A stretch of 64,000 bases of DNA. Source: Brevundimonas fluminis (GTDB taxonomy: Bacteria > Pseudomonadota > Alphaproteobacteria > Caulobacterales > Caulobacteraceae). The notes beneath the pieces are model-generated. The model saw only the letters and a program-made list of their open reading frames with translations. It ran no database searches and was not told the origin of the DNA. This document shows positions 1 through 11,016 of this stretch, piece by piece. Numbering within the stretch: the first letter of the stretch is position 1; every line of letters starts with the position of its first letter. The stretch spans positions 434,001 to 498,000 of the forward strand of contig NZ_RQWJ01000004.1 of assembly GCF_003934285.1 (NCBI RefSeq). Reading direction: 5' to 3'. The translations under genes were made by a program, and so were the position numbers.

Positions 1-2081
<2,081 letters not shown>

Positions 2082-2096
2082 CGGCCTGGCGGGGGA

Positions 2097-2999
2097 TCAC
2101 TCCGTCGCCGGAGCGCCCTTGATGCCCAGGTACGCCGCCGAGAAGGGGGCATAGGCGACGGCCAGCTGGAGCGCCGCCCCGATGGCCTGGAACACGATGG
2201 TCACCGCCAGAAACGGCCCCATCGTCGCGAAGATTTCGGCCGGGGCCGCCCCCTCCAGCTGCGCCAGTTCGGACCAGCCTCCGGTCATGCCCATGATCAG
2301 CATGAGGGGGAACAGCACGAAGCTGAACAGCATCGAGACCACGATGGTCATGATGAAGGCGAGGACCGCCATGCCGATGATCGGCAGCGCCCTGCCTTTC
2401 GTCAGCCGCCAGCTGTCGAACACGGCGATCTTCTTCTCGGCCACCGTGATGGGGACGGCCAGGCTGAAGCGCGCGGCCAGCCAGGCGCCGACGACGATCA
2501 TGCCCAGGCCGACCAGCACGGCCACCATCCATCCCGCGTCGCCCATGGCAGCCGCCGCGACGCCGCCGATCAGCCCCGCCGCCAGCCCCATCCCGCCGAA
2601 GACGATCATGGCCAGCACCGCCAGGGCCAGGGTCACCGCCAGCACGCGCAGCTCGTCGGCGCCCACACGCAGGTAGCCGAACGCCGACCTGCCCGGCTCC
2701 AGAACCGAGCGGGCCACGGCCGCGTTCAGCATCGCGCCGAACAGGAGCCCCAACGGAAAGAGCAGCAGCATCAGCGAGCCCCACGCCGCCATCAGGGGCG
2801 CGAGGTCCTCGGGCGTCGGAGAGGCCACGCCCTCGAGCGCCTCGGCCGCGCCGACGAGGGCGACGATCGGCCCGATGCCGATCAGAACCATCAACGCCAT
2901 GAAGCCCAGATAGGCGGCCGTCCACCAGACGAGCACCATCGGCTTGCGCCGCACCACGCGGAATCCCTCGAACGCCGCCTCCGTCGCCGAAAAGGTCAT
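2097..2999 (-). CDS. Multi-pass membrane protein of unknown function (first of three)
   Basis: A 300-residue inner-membrane protein that I do not recognise by name. After a short soluble N-terminus (MTFSATEAAFEGF) come about six hydrophobic stretches, near residues 20-45, 70-95, 115-145, 150-170, 195-230 and 250-275. ATG at 2999 is chosen because it follows a GGGGAGGG purine run on the minus strand and the two genes upstream show the same layout: a short amphipathic start, then membrane helices. A longer in-frame reading to 3116 would add only low-complexity Arg/Pro/Gly sequence. It follows two similar genes (3043-3996, 3998-4777) on the same strand with a 43-base gap, so it is probably the last gene of a small membrane-protein operon. 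Membrane location is seen from the sequence; function is unknown. Confidence 0.8.
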   Translation of the reverse strand: MTFSATEAAFEGFRVVRRKPMVLVWWTAAYLGFMALMVLIGIGPIVALVGAAEALEGVASPTPEDLAPLMAAWGSLMLLLFPLGLLFGAMLNAAVARSVLEPGRSAFGYLRVGADELRVLAVTLALAVLAMIVFGGMGLAAGLIGGVAAAAMGDAGWMVAVLVGLGMIVVGAWLAARFSLAVPITVAEKKIAVFDSWRLTKGRALPIIGMAVLAFIMTIVVSMLFSFVLFPLMLIMGMTGGWSELAQLEGAAPAEIFATMGPFLAVTIVFQAIGAALQLAVAYAPFSAAYLGIKGAPATE

Positions 3000-3042
3000 C
3001 GTTCCCTCCCCTTGGGCCCCGAGCCCCGGGCCCGGGCCGACC

Positions 3043-3996
3043 CTAGACCGCGCCGCCGTCGGCGTCAGCCCCGGTCGGGTCGGCTTTCGGCGCGAGGTCG
3101 CGCGCGGCCACGGCATAGGGCGCCGTCCACAAGGCGGAGCTGAAGCCCTGCACCCATGACATGGGGATCAGCAGGACGGCGCCGATCGCCAGAATCAGGC
3201 CGGGGTCCTCCAGTTGCGCCAGCAGCCAGGCCTCCACCGCCGCCTCGTCGGCCCAGGCTTCCAGCCCGCCGCCGAACATGATCGCCGCGAGGATGAACAG
3301 GACCATCATGGCGATTCCGATCAGGATCGACACGCCGATCAGACCCAGCATCAGCAGGAACAACCTCCCGGTCTGGCCGCGTCCGGCCCTCCAGCCAGCC
3401 TCGAACGCCAGTTCGCCGGTGATCACCGCCGTCGGCGCCATGAGGGCCAGCCGGCCCCAGAGCACCAGCAGGCCCAGAACCAGGGCGAACCCGATCAGCA
3501 CCGCCGTCCACATGGCCCAGGCCGCCCCCGTAGCGGCGCCGGCGATGCCGAATCCCGCGATCACCGCGGCCCCGAGCGCGAAGATCGTGGCGACGCCGGC
3601 GACGATGGCGATGCCGATCACCGCGACGTGGAATTCGTCTTTCGACAGCCGCAGGAAGGCGGTGCGGTCCCGCCGGCGCGCCCCGATCACCGCCCGGATG
3701 ATCGCGGTCGTCACCAGAAGGAGGGCCAGGAAGCTCAGAAGGGTGGAGAGGTTGCTCCACGCCTGAAAGATCATGAACTGGTCGAACGACTCGAAGTCGT
3801 TCATCCCCGGATGGGCGCCCGCCGCGGCCATGCCGCCGGTCTCGATCATCTCCGCCAGCATCGGCCCCATCGCCGCGAAGACGATGAAGGACGGCACGAT
3901 GCTGAGCAGGCCCCAGACCATGGTGGTGAGCGGCCTGCCGAAGGCCAGCCGGAACGGCTCGCCGATCGCCTCGCCGATCGAAAATCTTCTCGCCAT
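3043..3996 (-). CDS. Multi-pass membrane protein of unknown function (second of three)
   Basis: A 317-residue membrane protein starting MARRFSIGEAIGEPFRLAFG, with hydrophobic segments near residues 22-45, 75-95, 110-150, 160-190, 215-240 and 265-295. Its N-terminus resembles the downstream neighbour in layout: about 20 residues with alternating basic and hydrophobic positions, then a Trp-containing first helix. The two may be diverged paralogues, which is an inference by eye. The start at 3996 lies one base after the TGA of the gene before it (3998-4000), so the two are almost certainly translated from one message. Such tandem sets are annotated as hypothetical in Caulobacterales as far as I know. 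No catalytic motif, periplasmic domain or transporter signature is visible. Confidence 0.82.
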   Translation of the reverse strand: MARRFSIGEAIGEPFRLAFGRPLTTMVWGLLSIVPSFIVFAAMGPMLAEMIETGGMAAAGAHPGMNDFESFDQFMIFQAWSNLSTLLSFLALLLVTTAIIRAVIGARRRDRTAFLRLSKDEFHVAVIGIAIVAGVATIFALGAAVIAGFGIAGAATGAAWAMWTAVLIGFALVLGLLVLWGRLALMAPTAVITGELAFEAGWRAGRGQTGRLFLLMLGLIGVSILIGIAMMVLFILAAIMFGGGLEAWADEAAVEAWLLAQLEDPGLILAIGAVLLIPMSWVQGFSSALWTAPYAVAARDLAPKADPTGADADGGAV

Positions 3997-3997
3997 G

Positions 3998-4777
3998 TCA
4001 GCCCCCCGGCTTCCAGTACTCCAGGCGCCGATAGGCGCCGCCCAGCGCCCCGGCCGCGAACGGCAGCCACAGCGCGGCGGCGGCGACGGCGCCCCCCGCG
4101 GCGAAGACCGTCCCATGCCCGGCCGCCGCCGACAAGCCGAGCAGCGGCGCGAAGACAAGGACCAGCAGGATCGACAGCCGCCAGAAGCTGCCGGTGGCGA
4201 TGCCCATGGTGTTCAACGACACCGCCTGGCCGCGCCCCACCGTCGCCTGACTGAACAGCGACAGACGGACGATCAGCAGCACCGGCACCGCCAGGACGAC
4301 CGCGCTCACCGCCGCCAGCACGGCGAGCTTCCACGGGGGACCGACGGCGGCCCAGTCCCGCGCGCGCACCGCCTCGGGATCCAGCCCCGCCGCCCCGAAG
4401 AGGGCCAGCGCCACCAGCGCCAGCACCGCGGCGATCATGACGAGGAACAGCAGGTTCAGCAGCAGAGCGACGACCATCGCCGCCTCGATCCGTCCGAACT
4501 GCAGCCCGCCTGCGCCCAGACCGGCGGACGCGGCCCCGTCGCCGAGCACCGTCGCCCGGTTCGCCGCGCCCCACGCCATCAGCGCCGCCAGAACGAGCAG
4601 GCCGGCGAGGACGACGCCCGGCGCCCCGCCGTCCACGTACGCCGTGCTCAGCGCGCCGACCGCCGACAGCAACGCCAGCGCCGCCCAGCATCTGCCCCAT
4701 ACGGCCGGAACGGCGCGCAGACCGTCGATCAGAGCGGCGCTCACATGAAAACGTCTGAGGTGCGCCGGCGCGCGCAT
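3998..4777 (-). CDS. Multi-pass membrane protein of unknown function (third of three, 5'-most)
   Basis: A 259-residue protein starting MRAPAHLRRFHVSAALIDGL, with several long hydrophobic segments (near residues 25-45, 50-75, 95-130, 150-180, 195-240). ATG 4777 is preferred over an upstream ATG at 4837, which would place Arg/Ala-rich sequence ahead of the pattern shared by the other two proteins. It is the first gene of the three-gene minus-strand set, so its promoter must lie between 4778 and 4875, back to back with trmFO. No soluble domain or motif is recognisable. The compositional and positional similarity to its two followers suggests an assembly or duplicated family. Confidence 0.8.
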   Translation of the reverse strand: MRAPAHLRRFHVSAALIDGLRAVPAVWGRCWAALALLSAVGALSTAYVDGGAPGVVLAGLLVLAALMAWGAANRATVLGDGAASAGLGAGGLQFGRIEAAMVVALLLNLLFLVMIAAVLALVALALFGAAGLDPEAVRARDWAAVGPPWKLAVLAAVSAVVLAVPVLLIVRLSLFSQATVGRGQAVSLNTMGIATGSFWRLSILLVLVFAPLLGLSAAAGHGTVFAAGGAVAAAALWLPFAAGALGGAYRRLEYWKPGG

Positions 4778-4875
4778 GGTGCGATCCCCCGAAAGCGGCG
4801 CGACCATAGTCGCGGCCGTGGCCCGCCGCCACCGCACGGGCTGACGCGGGCCGCGACTGTGGCTAGAAGGCCGCG

Positions 4876-6264
4876 ATGAGCGCCTCTCCCTCCCCTTTCC
4901 CCGTTCACGTCGTCGGCGGCGGCCTGGCCGGCTCCGAAGCCGCCTGGCAGATCGCCCGCGCGGGCGTGCCGGTGATCCTGCACGAGATGCGTCGCGCCGG
5001 CGTGAAGACCGACGCGCACCGGACCGACGGCCTGGCCGAGCTGGTCTGCTCCAACTCCTTCCGATCGGACGACTGGGAATACAACGCCGTCGGCCTGCTT
5101 CATGCCGAAATGCGCGAACTGGATTCGCTCATCATGGCCTCGGGAGACGCCCATCAGGTGCCGGCCGGCGGCGCCCTGGCCGTCGATCGCGACGGCTTTT
5201 CCGACGCCGTGACGAAACGACTGACGGAGCACCCGCTGATCACCGTGGTCGGCGAAGAGATCGCCGGCCTGCCGCCGGAGGCGTGGGACAGCGTCATCGT
5301 GGCGACCGGCCCCCTGACCTCCCCCGCCCTGGCCGACGCCATCCTGAAGGCGACCGGCGAGGAATCGCTCAGCTTCTTCGACGCCATCGCCCCCATCGTC
5401 CACGCCGACTCGATCGACTTCGACGTCGCCTGGCGTCAGTCGCGCTACGACAAGGAAGGCCCCGGCGGGGACGCTGCGGCCTACGTCAACTGCCCGATGG
5501 ACAAGGCGCAGTACGAGGCCTTCATCGACGCCCTGCTGGCCGGGCCCAAGGCCGAGTTCAAGGACTGGGAGCACGTCCCCTATTTCGACGGCTGCCTGCC
5601 CATCGAGGTGATGGCCGAGCGGGGCCGCGACACCCTGCGCCACGGCCCGATGAAGCCGGTCGGCCTGACGAACCCGCGCAGTCCGGAGACCAAGGCGCAC
5701 GCCATCGTCCAGCTGCGCCAGGACAATGCGCTCGGCACGCTCTTCAACATGGTCGGCTTCCAGACCAAGCTGAAGCACGGCGCCCAGACCGAGGTCTTCC
5801 GCATGATCCCCGGGCTGCAGAACGCCCAGTTCGCCCGACTGGGCGGCCTGCACCGCAACACCTTCCTGAACTCCCCCCGGCTGCTGGACCGCCAGCTGCG
5901 CCTCAAGGCCCTGCCCCGCCTGCGCTTCGCAGGTCAGGTCACGGGCGTCGAAGGCTACGTCGAAAGCGCGGCCCTGGGCCTGTTGGCCGGCCGCCTCGCC
6001 GCCGCGGAGCGTCTCGGGCGCCCGCTTGAGGCCCCGCCGCCCGAGACCGCGATCGGCGCCTTGGTCGAGCACATCACCGGCGGCCACCTGGACGGGTCGA
6101 AATTCCAGCCCATGAACGTCAACTACGGACTGCTCCCGCCTTTGGAAGCGCCGCGCGTCGACGCCGAGGGCGAACGCATCCCGCCCAGGGACCGCGGGCG
6201 GGCGAAGAAGCGGCTGATGAGCGTGCGGGCGCTGCAAGCCCTGAAGGCGTGGCGGGACGCCTAG
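4876..6264 (+). CDS. trmFO: Methylenetetrahydrofolate--tRNA (uracil-5-)-methyltransferase TrmFO
   Basis: Folate- and FAD-dependent enzyme that makes ribothymidine at U54 of tRNA. The protein has 462 residues, the usual length. The FAD-binding Rossmann motif [12 protein letters not shown] is near residues 12-23, followed by LHEMR at the end of strand 2. The conserved block ELVCSNSF with Cys58 and a second conserved Cys in [13 protein letters not shown] near residue 206 match the family's two functional cysteines. The C-terminus carries the family block [20 protein letters not shown]. The start is preceded by AGAAGG. The stop TAG (6262-6264) shares the tetranucleotide CTAG with the stop of the convergent minus-strand gene. 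It stands alone on the plus strand. Confidence 0.97.
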   Translation: MSASPSPFPVHVVGGGLAGSEAAWQIARAGVPVILHEMRRAGVKTDAHRTDGLAELVCSNSFRSDDWEYNAVGLLHAEMRELDSLIMASGDAHQVPAGGALAVDRDGFSDAVTKRLTEHPLITVVGEEIAGLPPEAWDSVIVATGPLTSPALADAILKATGEESLSFFDAIAPIVHADSIDFDVAWRQSRYDKEGPGGDAAAYVNCPMDKAQYEAFIDALLAGPKAEFKDWEHVPYFDGCLPIEVMAERGRDTLRHGPMKPVGLTNPRSPETKAHAIVQLRQDNALGTLFNMVGFQTKLKHGAQTEVFRMIPGLQNAQFARLGGLHRNTFLNSPRLLDRQLRLKALPRLRFAGQVTGVEGYVESAALGLLAGRLAAAERLGRPLEAPPPETAIGALVEHITGGHLDGSKFQPMNVNYGLLPPLEAPRVDAEGERIPPRDRGRAKKRLMSVRALQALKAWRDA

Positions 6265-6638
6265 GCCGTCGCCTCCACCCAGCGCCGGACCAGGTCGACC
6301 AGGGCGGTCGACCGGGAGTCCAGTTCGGCAAGGTCGCGAAGCTGCACCACACCGCGATCCGGCGAGGGCCATCTCGCCAGCCGGGCCGGATCTTCGAAGG
6401 CGAACCCGTCGCCCCGGACCGCCGCGCCCCGATGCAGCACGAGGCGCCAGCCGCCACGACGCTCCACGCCTAGGGTCACCCGATCCTCGCCCTTCAGGGC
6501 GAAACTGGGCGCATTCCATTTGATCGTCTCGACCCACTGCGCCTTCACCGAACGGACGAGCGCGCGCAGCCGGTCGATGCGGCGCCGGTTCGGACCGTCC
6601 TGCGCCGCCAGCCAGACGGCGACGTCGTCCGGCGTCAT
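6261..6638 (-). CDS. DUF1801-type small protein
   Basis: A 125-residue soluble protein starting [15 protein letters not shown]. The pattern of a helical N-terminus ([14 protein letters not shown]), then [10 protein letters not shown], then a beta-rich section ending in [11 protein letters not shown], matches the DUF1801/YdhG family, whose function is not established. ATG 6638 overlaps the TGA of the gene before it (ATGA at 6635-6638), so it is translationally coupled and last in a three-gene set with the squalene-synthase-like and PuuD-like proteins. Family membership is recognised from the KWNAPSF core, and its biochemical role is unknown. Its TAG stop overlaps the trmFO stop on the other strand. 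Confidence 0.82.
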   Translation of the reverse strand: MTPDDVAVWLAAQDGPNRRRIDRLRALVRSVKAQWVETIKWNAPSFALKGEDRVTLGVERRGGWRLVLHRGAAVRGDGFAFEDPARLARWPSPDRGVVQLRDLAELDSRSTALVDLVRRWVEATA

Positions 6639-7258
6639 ATCCGCCCTCTGAGGGTCGCCCACGTCAGGCGGAGCCTTTTCATGGCCTCCGGCTCGTCCGG
6701 CCGCGCAAGAGCGGCCGGGGCGACCGCCGGAAACGCCGCGACGGGCAGGGCCTTCAGCGCGGCGTTGGCCTTGCGCCGCAGCTCCCGGGCCTCGTCGAAC
6801 CTGCCCGTCTGCGTGAGCCCCCGGACCCGGGCCGCCGGAGCGACGGCATGCTGGTGCCCCGGCCCCGCAAGCACCTGCGCCGCCTGCTGCATCGGCCCGA
6901 CGAACAGGGCCTCCAGATCGTGGGGCCGCCCGTGCGCGCGATCGACGTGCGCGTCGATCAGCACATCCAGCGCCGCCCGGTCGAGCGCACGCCGCGCCAC
7001 GACGCCGGCCAGCGCCTCCAGCACCGGATGCCCCTTTCGTGGGTCGCCCGCGAAGACGCCGTCCAGCTGCTCGCGCCACCAGACGTAGCGCATTTCGGCC
7101 AGAAGCGGCTGGCTGACGCGCGTCGGAATGGCCATCAGCTCGGCCTCGAAGGCGTGCAGCGCGATCAGGTCCGCCCGGGCCTGAACGTCGCCGACGAACC
7201 GGCTGGCCAGCCAGCGGTCCGGGTCGGCGGCGCGGACCTGGGCGTCGAGATCCGTCAC
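6635..7258 (-). CDS. Short squalene/phytoene-synthase-family protein
   Basis: A 207-residue protein related to the squalene/phytoene synthase fold, most like the short NDUFAF6-type group. The N-terminus carries the family blocks DRWLASRFVGD, LIALHAFEAEL and MRYVWWREQLDGVF, and ARRALDRAALDVLIDA follows. The length is well below the 280-300 usual for prenyl-condensing members, and I see no second Asp-rich substrate motif: the middle section after LEALFVG is shortened and only a C-terminal part resembling LPVAAFPAVAPAALARP returns. Prenyl condensation is therefore doubtful, and a scaffold or assembly role is as likely. It starts at GTG 7258, which overlaps the TGA of the PuuD-like gene (GTGA), and ends in an ATGA overlap with the DUF1801 gene. 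Confidence 0.8.
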   Translation of the reverse strand: MTDLDAQVRAADPDRWLASRFVGDVQARADLIALHAFEAELMAIPTRVSQPLLAEMRYVWWREQLDGVFAGDPRKGHPVLEALAGVVARRALDRAALDVLIDAHVDRAHGRPHDLEALFVGPMQQAAQVLAGPGHQHAVAPAARVRGLTQTGRFDEARELRRKANAALKALPVAAFPAVAPAALARPDEPEAMKRLRLTWATLRGRI

Positions 7259-7875
7259 CCGAACAGGGTCTGGTACATCGCCATGGAGGTCAGCATCGGG
7301 AAGCTGAGCAGCAGGTTGGTGCGGCTGGCCAGCATGGCGACGCGCGCGGCCTTCGCCTTCGTCTCGTCGTCGACCGCGACGATGCCCAGCGCCCGCTTCT
7401 GGTTCGGCCAGATGATGCCCCATACGTTCAGGAACATGACGATGGCCAGCCAGACGCCGACGCCCATCAGCATGTAGCCCTGGTCGCCCTGCACCAGTCC
7501 GCCGGCCAGTCCGAAGCTGAACACCTCCAGCGCATAGGCGTGGCCGCGCAGGAACATGACGGCCAGGCCGGCCAGCACCGTGGCGAAGGCCGCCCAGCGG
7601 AACCAGAACAGGGCCTCGGGCGCGATGTGCTTGCCCACGGCCGGCTTCAGCTCGACCGGGATCGACGGCATCACCCGGATCTGCACGAAGTTGAAGTACC
7701 AGAGCAGGCCGATCCACAGCACGCCGGCCACCACGTGCACCCAGCGCAGCGTCGCCTGCCAGAAGATCAGGTCGAACCCGCCGCCCGACACCCGGCCGAA
7801 GGCGAAGATCATCAGGCCGGCCAGCACCAGGCTGAGCACGACCGTGTTGCGGAAGTTCGAAAGCAGATTGCCCAT
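7255..7875 (-). CDS. Urate hydroxylase PuuD-like membrane protein (DUF989 type)
   Basis: A 206-residue inner-membrane protein with about five hydrophobic segments: residues 12-27, 40-62 (LRWVHVVAGVLWIGLLWYFN), 90-110, 115-125 and 135-155. It matches the membrane domain found at the N-terminus of PuuD-type urate oxidases. The WVHVVAGVLWIG block with its membrane histidine is the hallmark. The C-terminal cytochrome c domain of true PuuD is absent (no CxxCH), so this is the membrane-only form whose reaction is not established. The start at 7875 follows GGGGAGGGGCC on the minus strand. It is coupled to the next gene by a GTGA overlap. The gene after secF leaves a 75-base gap containing a small hairpin, so this set may have its own promoter. 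Confidence 0.85.
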   Translation of the reverse strand: MGNLLSNFRNTVVLSLVLAGLMIFAFGRVSGGGFDLIFWQATLRWVHVVAGVLWIGLLWYFNFVQIRVMPSIPVELKPAVGKHIAPEALFWFRWAAFATVLAGLAVMFLRGHAYALEVFSFGLAGGLVQGDQGYMLMGVGVWLAIVMFLNVWGIIWPNQKRALGIVAVDDETKAKAARVAMLASRTNLLLSFPMLTSMAMYQTLFG

Positions 7876-7920
7876 GACGGCCCCTCCCCAGGGAATCGAG
7901 ATGGGGCACCGTAGCGCTCC

Positions 7921-7937
7921 CTCCCCGCGATGGGGAG
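7921..7937 (-). terminator. Possible weak hairpin after secF
   Basis: CTCCCC (7921-7926), a 5-base spacer, and GGGGAG (7932-7937) form a six-pair stem 14 bases beyond the secF stop on the minus strand. No T-run follows, so it could be an intercistronic hairpin or only chance in GC-rich DNA. Confidence 0.3.
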
Positions 7938-7950
7938 AGAGCGTTTCGCC

Positions 7951-8937
7951 TCACGGACGGCTGGCCATGCCCAGCTTGACGGGGGTCGGGTCTTCTTCGC
8001 CACCGCGCTTGACGCCCCACAGCAGGATCACCGGCGCGCCGACGTAGATCGAGGAGTAGGTGCCGACGATGATGCCGAACATCAGGGCGATCGAGAAACC
8101 GAACAGCGCCTCGCCGCCGAAGATGGCCAGAACGGCCAGGACCATGATGGCGGTGACGCCGGTCACGATGGTGCGGCTCAGCGTCTCGTTGATCGACAGG
8201 TCGATCACCTCGCGCAGCGGCATGGCCTTGTACTTGCGCAGGTTCTCCCGCAGGCGGTCGAAGACCACGACGGTGTCGTTCATCGAATAGCCGATGACGG
8301 TCAGGATCGCCGCGACCATGTTCAGGCTGAACTCCAGCCGCAACAGGGCGATGAGGCCGAAGGTCAGGATCACGTCGTGCACCAGACCGACGATGGCACC
8401 GAAGCCGAACTGCGGCTCGAACCGGAACCAGATGTAGACGAACATCAGCAGGGTCGCGACGCCCAGCGCCATCATGCCCGACATGAACAGCTCGCTGGAC
8501 ACCTTGGAGCCGACGACGGCCACGTCGGAATAGGTGACCTGCCCGACCGCGCCGCTGATCGCGGATTCCACGTTCCGGACCACTTCGGTCTGATCCTGCT
8601 CCTCCGGAACCTGGAAGCGGACGATGGCCGTCGAGCCGTCGACCACGCCTGTGTCGCGCCGGGCGATGCCCTGCACGCCCACGTCGCCCAGCCCCAGTTC
8701 ACCGACCGCCGACCGGATCTGGTCCAGCTCCAGCACCTGTCCGGCGGGCTTGGCGACCTCCAGCGAGGCACCCCCGCGGAAGTCGATGCCCAGGTTCAGG
8801 CCGGGATAGAAGCAGCCGACGATCGAGGCGACGCACAGCACCGCCGACAGGATGCCGAAGGCGCGCGCATATTTGACGAACTTGAAGTCCGTCTTGGTCG
8901 GCAGCAGCTTGATCAGGGGCCATCCACGCATCGCCAT
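7951..8937 (-). CDS. secF: Protein translocase subunit SecF
   Basis: Inner-membrane partner of SecD, using the proton gradient to help pull proteins through SecYEG. 328 residues from ATG 8937. Visible are the first membrane segment near 25-45, the periplasmic motif NLGIDFRGG near 52-60, and the C-terminal bundle beginning SGMMALGVATLLMFVYIWFR, with the conserved RND-type stretches AIVGLVHDV and YSMNDTVVVFDRLREN. The start ATG overlaps the last base of the secD stop (TGATG), so translation is coupled. A second in-frame ATG at 8931 is possible. Order yajC-secD-secF on one strand is the usual one. Confidence 0.96.
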   Translation of the reverse strand: MAMRGWPLIKLLPTKTDFKFVKYARAFGILSAVLCVASIVGCFYPGLNLGIDFRGGASLEVAKPAGQVLELDQIRSAVGELGLGDVGVQGIARRDTGVVDGSTAIVRFQVPEEQDQTEVVRNVESAISGAVGQVTYSDVAVVGSKVSSELFMSGMMALGVATLLMFVYIWFRFEPQFGFGAIVGLVHDVILTFGLIALLRLEFSLNMVAAILTVIGYSMNDTVVVFDRLRENLRKYKAMPLREVIDLSINETLSRTIVTGVTAIMVLAVLAIFGGEALFGFSIALMFGIIVGTYSSIYVGAPVILLWGVKRGGEEDPTPVKLGMASRP

Positions 8938-10529
8938 CACTCCGCGATCGGCAGTTTCTTGGGCTTGGCGACCTTCAGCCACCAGGCCAGACCCACCTGT
9001 GCGACCAGGACGGCCGACAGCATGGAGGTGAAGACGCCGATCGTCAGCGTCCAGGCGAAGCCGCGCACCGGGCCCGCGCCGAAGATGAACATGATCAGGG
9101 CCGCGACGAGGGTCGTCAGGTTGGCGTCGATGATCGTGCCCATGGCCTTGTTGAAGCCGGCGTCCAGACTGGCGATGACGCTGCGGCCCTGTCGGGCCTC
9201 GTCGCGCATCCGCTCATAGATCAGCACGTTGGCGTCCACCGCCACGGCGAAGGTCAGGATCAGACCGGCGATGCCCGGCAGCGTCAGCGCCGCGCCCGTC
9301 ATCGACATGGCGGCGATGATCAGCAGGCCGTTCAGCAGCAGGCCCAGCACCGAGATGCCCCCGAACAGGAAGCCATAGGCCAGGAACATGAACAGCACGA
9401 TGATGGCGAAGCCGACCGCGGTCGAGATCATCCCCGCCTGAACGGCGTCGGCGCCCAGCTCGGCCGTGACCGTCCGGCGCTCCACCACCTCCAGCGGCGC
9501 CGGCAGGGCGCCCCCGTTCAGCAGGGTGACCAGTTCGGCCGCCGTCTGGATCGAGAAGCTGCCGGTGATCTGGCCGTCACCGCTCGGGATCGCGCCCTGG
9601 ATCGTCGGCGCGGAGATGATCCGTCCGTCCAGGATGATGGCGAACGGCTTGCCGATGTTGGCGGCCGTCGCCTCGCCGAAACGGCGCGCGCCGACGCCGT
9701 CGAAGCGGAAGTCGATGGCCGGACGGCCGCTCTGGTCGGCGCCCACGCCGGCGCGGGTGAGGTTCTCACCCGACACCAGCACGCGGCGCTTCACCAGATA
9801 GGGGTTCTGCTGATCGTCGTAGAGCAGTTCGGCGTCAGGCGGCACGATGCCGGCCAGCGCCTGCTCGACGCTGTTCTCGACGTCGACCATCTGGAAGGTC
9901 AGCTGCGCCGTCTGGCCGATGACGCGCTCCAGCGCGGCGGGGTCGCTCTCGCCGGGCGCCTGGACGACGATGCGGTTCGCGCCCTGACGGGTGATCGACG
10001 GTTCGCGCGTGCCCAGCGCGTCGACCCGGCGGCGCACCACCTCGATCGACTGGGTCACCGCGTCCGGTCCCATCGTCCGAAGCGCCTGCTCCGTGTAGGC
10101 CACGCGAACGCGGTTGTCGGAAAGCCGCTGGATCGTGCGTTCCGAGACGGCGTTCAGGCCGCCGGACTGCGTCAACGGACGCAGGGCGGTGAAGGCCGCG
10201 TCCTGACCTGCGCGGTCGACGAAGGTCACCGTCACGCCCGCCTCGTCCGGCGTGGTGGTGACTGGCGTCACGCCGGCGGTCTGCAGGCTCGCGGCCACGT
10301 CCTCGCGCAGGTTCTCCAGACGCGCGGCCTGCATTTCCGAAACGTCGACCTCGAGCAGCAGATAGCTGCCGCCCTGAAGGTCGAGGCCCAGGTTGACGCC
10401 GCTCTTCGGCAGGAAGCCGGGCAGCGCCTCGCGCTGCGCGGGGGTCAGCAGGTTCGGGAAGGCGAACAGCACGCCGAACGCCACGGACAGGGCCAGAAGG
10501 ATCACCTTCCAGCGGGACAGATGGATCAT
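8937..10529 (-). CDS. secD: Protein translocase subunit SecD
   Basis: Membrane subunit that with SecF drives late steps of Sec export. 530 residues, normal for the family. The order is an N-terminal membrane anchor (residues 9-27), the motif NLGLDLQGGSYLLLEV near 46-61, a large periplasmic P1 region, the block DGRIISAPTIQGAI near 300, then five membrane segments from about residue 365 including GFAIIVLFMFLAYG and AGLILTFAVAVDANVLIYERMRD split across TM4. The Asp in AVAVDANV is the conserved proton-path residue. yajC ends 32 bases before it. secF begins within its stop codon. Confidence 0.97.
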   Translation of the reverse strand: MIHLSRWKVILLALSVAFGVLFAFPNLLTPAQREALPGFLPKSGVNLGLDLQGGSYLLLEVDVSEMQAARLENLREDVAASLQTAGVTPVTTTPDEAGVTVTFVDRAGQDAAFTALRPLTQSGGLNAVSERTIQRLSDNRVRVAYTEQALRTMGPDAVTQSIEVVRRRVDALGTREPSITRQGANRIVVQAPGESDPAALERVIGQTAQLTFQMVDVENSVEQALAGIVPPDAELLYDDQQNPYLVKRRVLVSGENLTRAGVGADQSGRPAIDFRFDGVGARRFGEATAANIGKPFAIILDGRIISAPTIQGAIPSGDGQITGSFSIQTAAELVTLLNGGALPAPLEVVERRTVTAELGADAVQAGMISTAVGFAIIVLFMFLAYGFLFGGISVLGLLLNGLLIIAAMSMTGAALTLPGIAGLILTFAVAVDANVLIYERMRDEARQGRSVIASLDAGFNKAMGTIIDANLTTLVAALIMFIFGAGPVRGFAWTLTIGVFTSMLSAVLVAQVGLAWWLKVAKPKKLPIAE

Positions 10530-10561
10530 GGCTTCAGGGCCCCGGTCGGACGGTCAGACGC

Positions 10562-10918
10562 TCAGGACTTGGCGTCGTTGGCGGCGATGGCGGTGCGGTT
10601 GCGGACGTCGGCGATCATCGCCTTCACCACCCGCACGTTCACGCCCTGGGCGATCTCGACCATGACCTCGTCGTTCTCGACGCGCGTCACCTTGCCGATC
10701 ATGCCCGAGGACATGACGACGGTGTCGCCGCGCTTCACGGCCCCGATCATGGCCTGGTGCTCCTTCTGGCGCTTCTGCTGGGGGCGGATCAGCAGGAAGT
10801 AGAACAGCACGAAGATGCCGATGAACGGCAGGAACTGCATCGCCAGTCCCAGCATGCCGGGGTCGGCCGCGGCGGCCATCAGGATCAGGTCGGTCGAGGC
10901 GGCGTCGGTCATGCGCAC
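10562..10918 (-). CDS. yajC: Preprotein translocase subunit YajC
   Basis: Small single-span accessory of the SecDF complex. 118 residues, with a membrane segment near 25-47 (LAMQFLPFIGIFVLFYFLLI) followed directly by the family motif RPQQKRQKEHQ, then the cytoplasmic block VKRGDTVVMSSGMIGKV. ATG 10918 gives MRMTDAAS; the in-frame ATG two codons later (10912) is also possible. It is first in the yajC-secD-secF run, so a promoter probably lies between 10919 and 11016, ahead of it and after the LysM/M23 lipoprotein gene. Confidence 0.95.
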   Translation of the reverse strand: MRMTDAASTDLILMAAAADPGMLGLAMQFLPFIGIFVLFYFLLIRPQQKRQKEHQAMIGAVKRGDTVVMSSGMIGKVTRVENDEVMVEIAQGVNVRVVKAMIADVRNRTAIAANDAKS

Positions 10919-11016
10919 TCCAGGCGTGCGGGCGCTGTCGGCCCGTCGAAATCAAGAGGCGCGGAACCTAGGGCCGACCTCGCCCGGATGCAACGCGACG
11001 AAGCGCGTTCGTCAAA

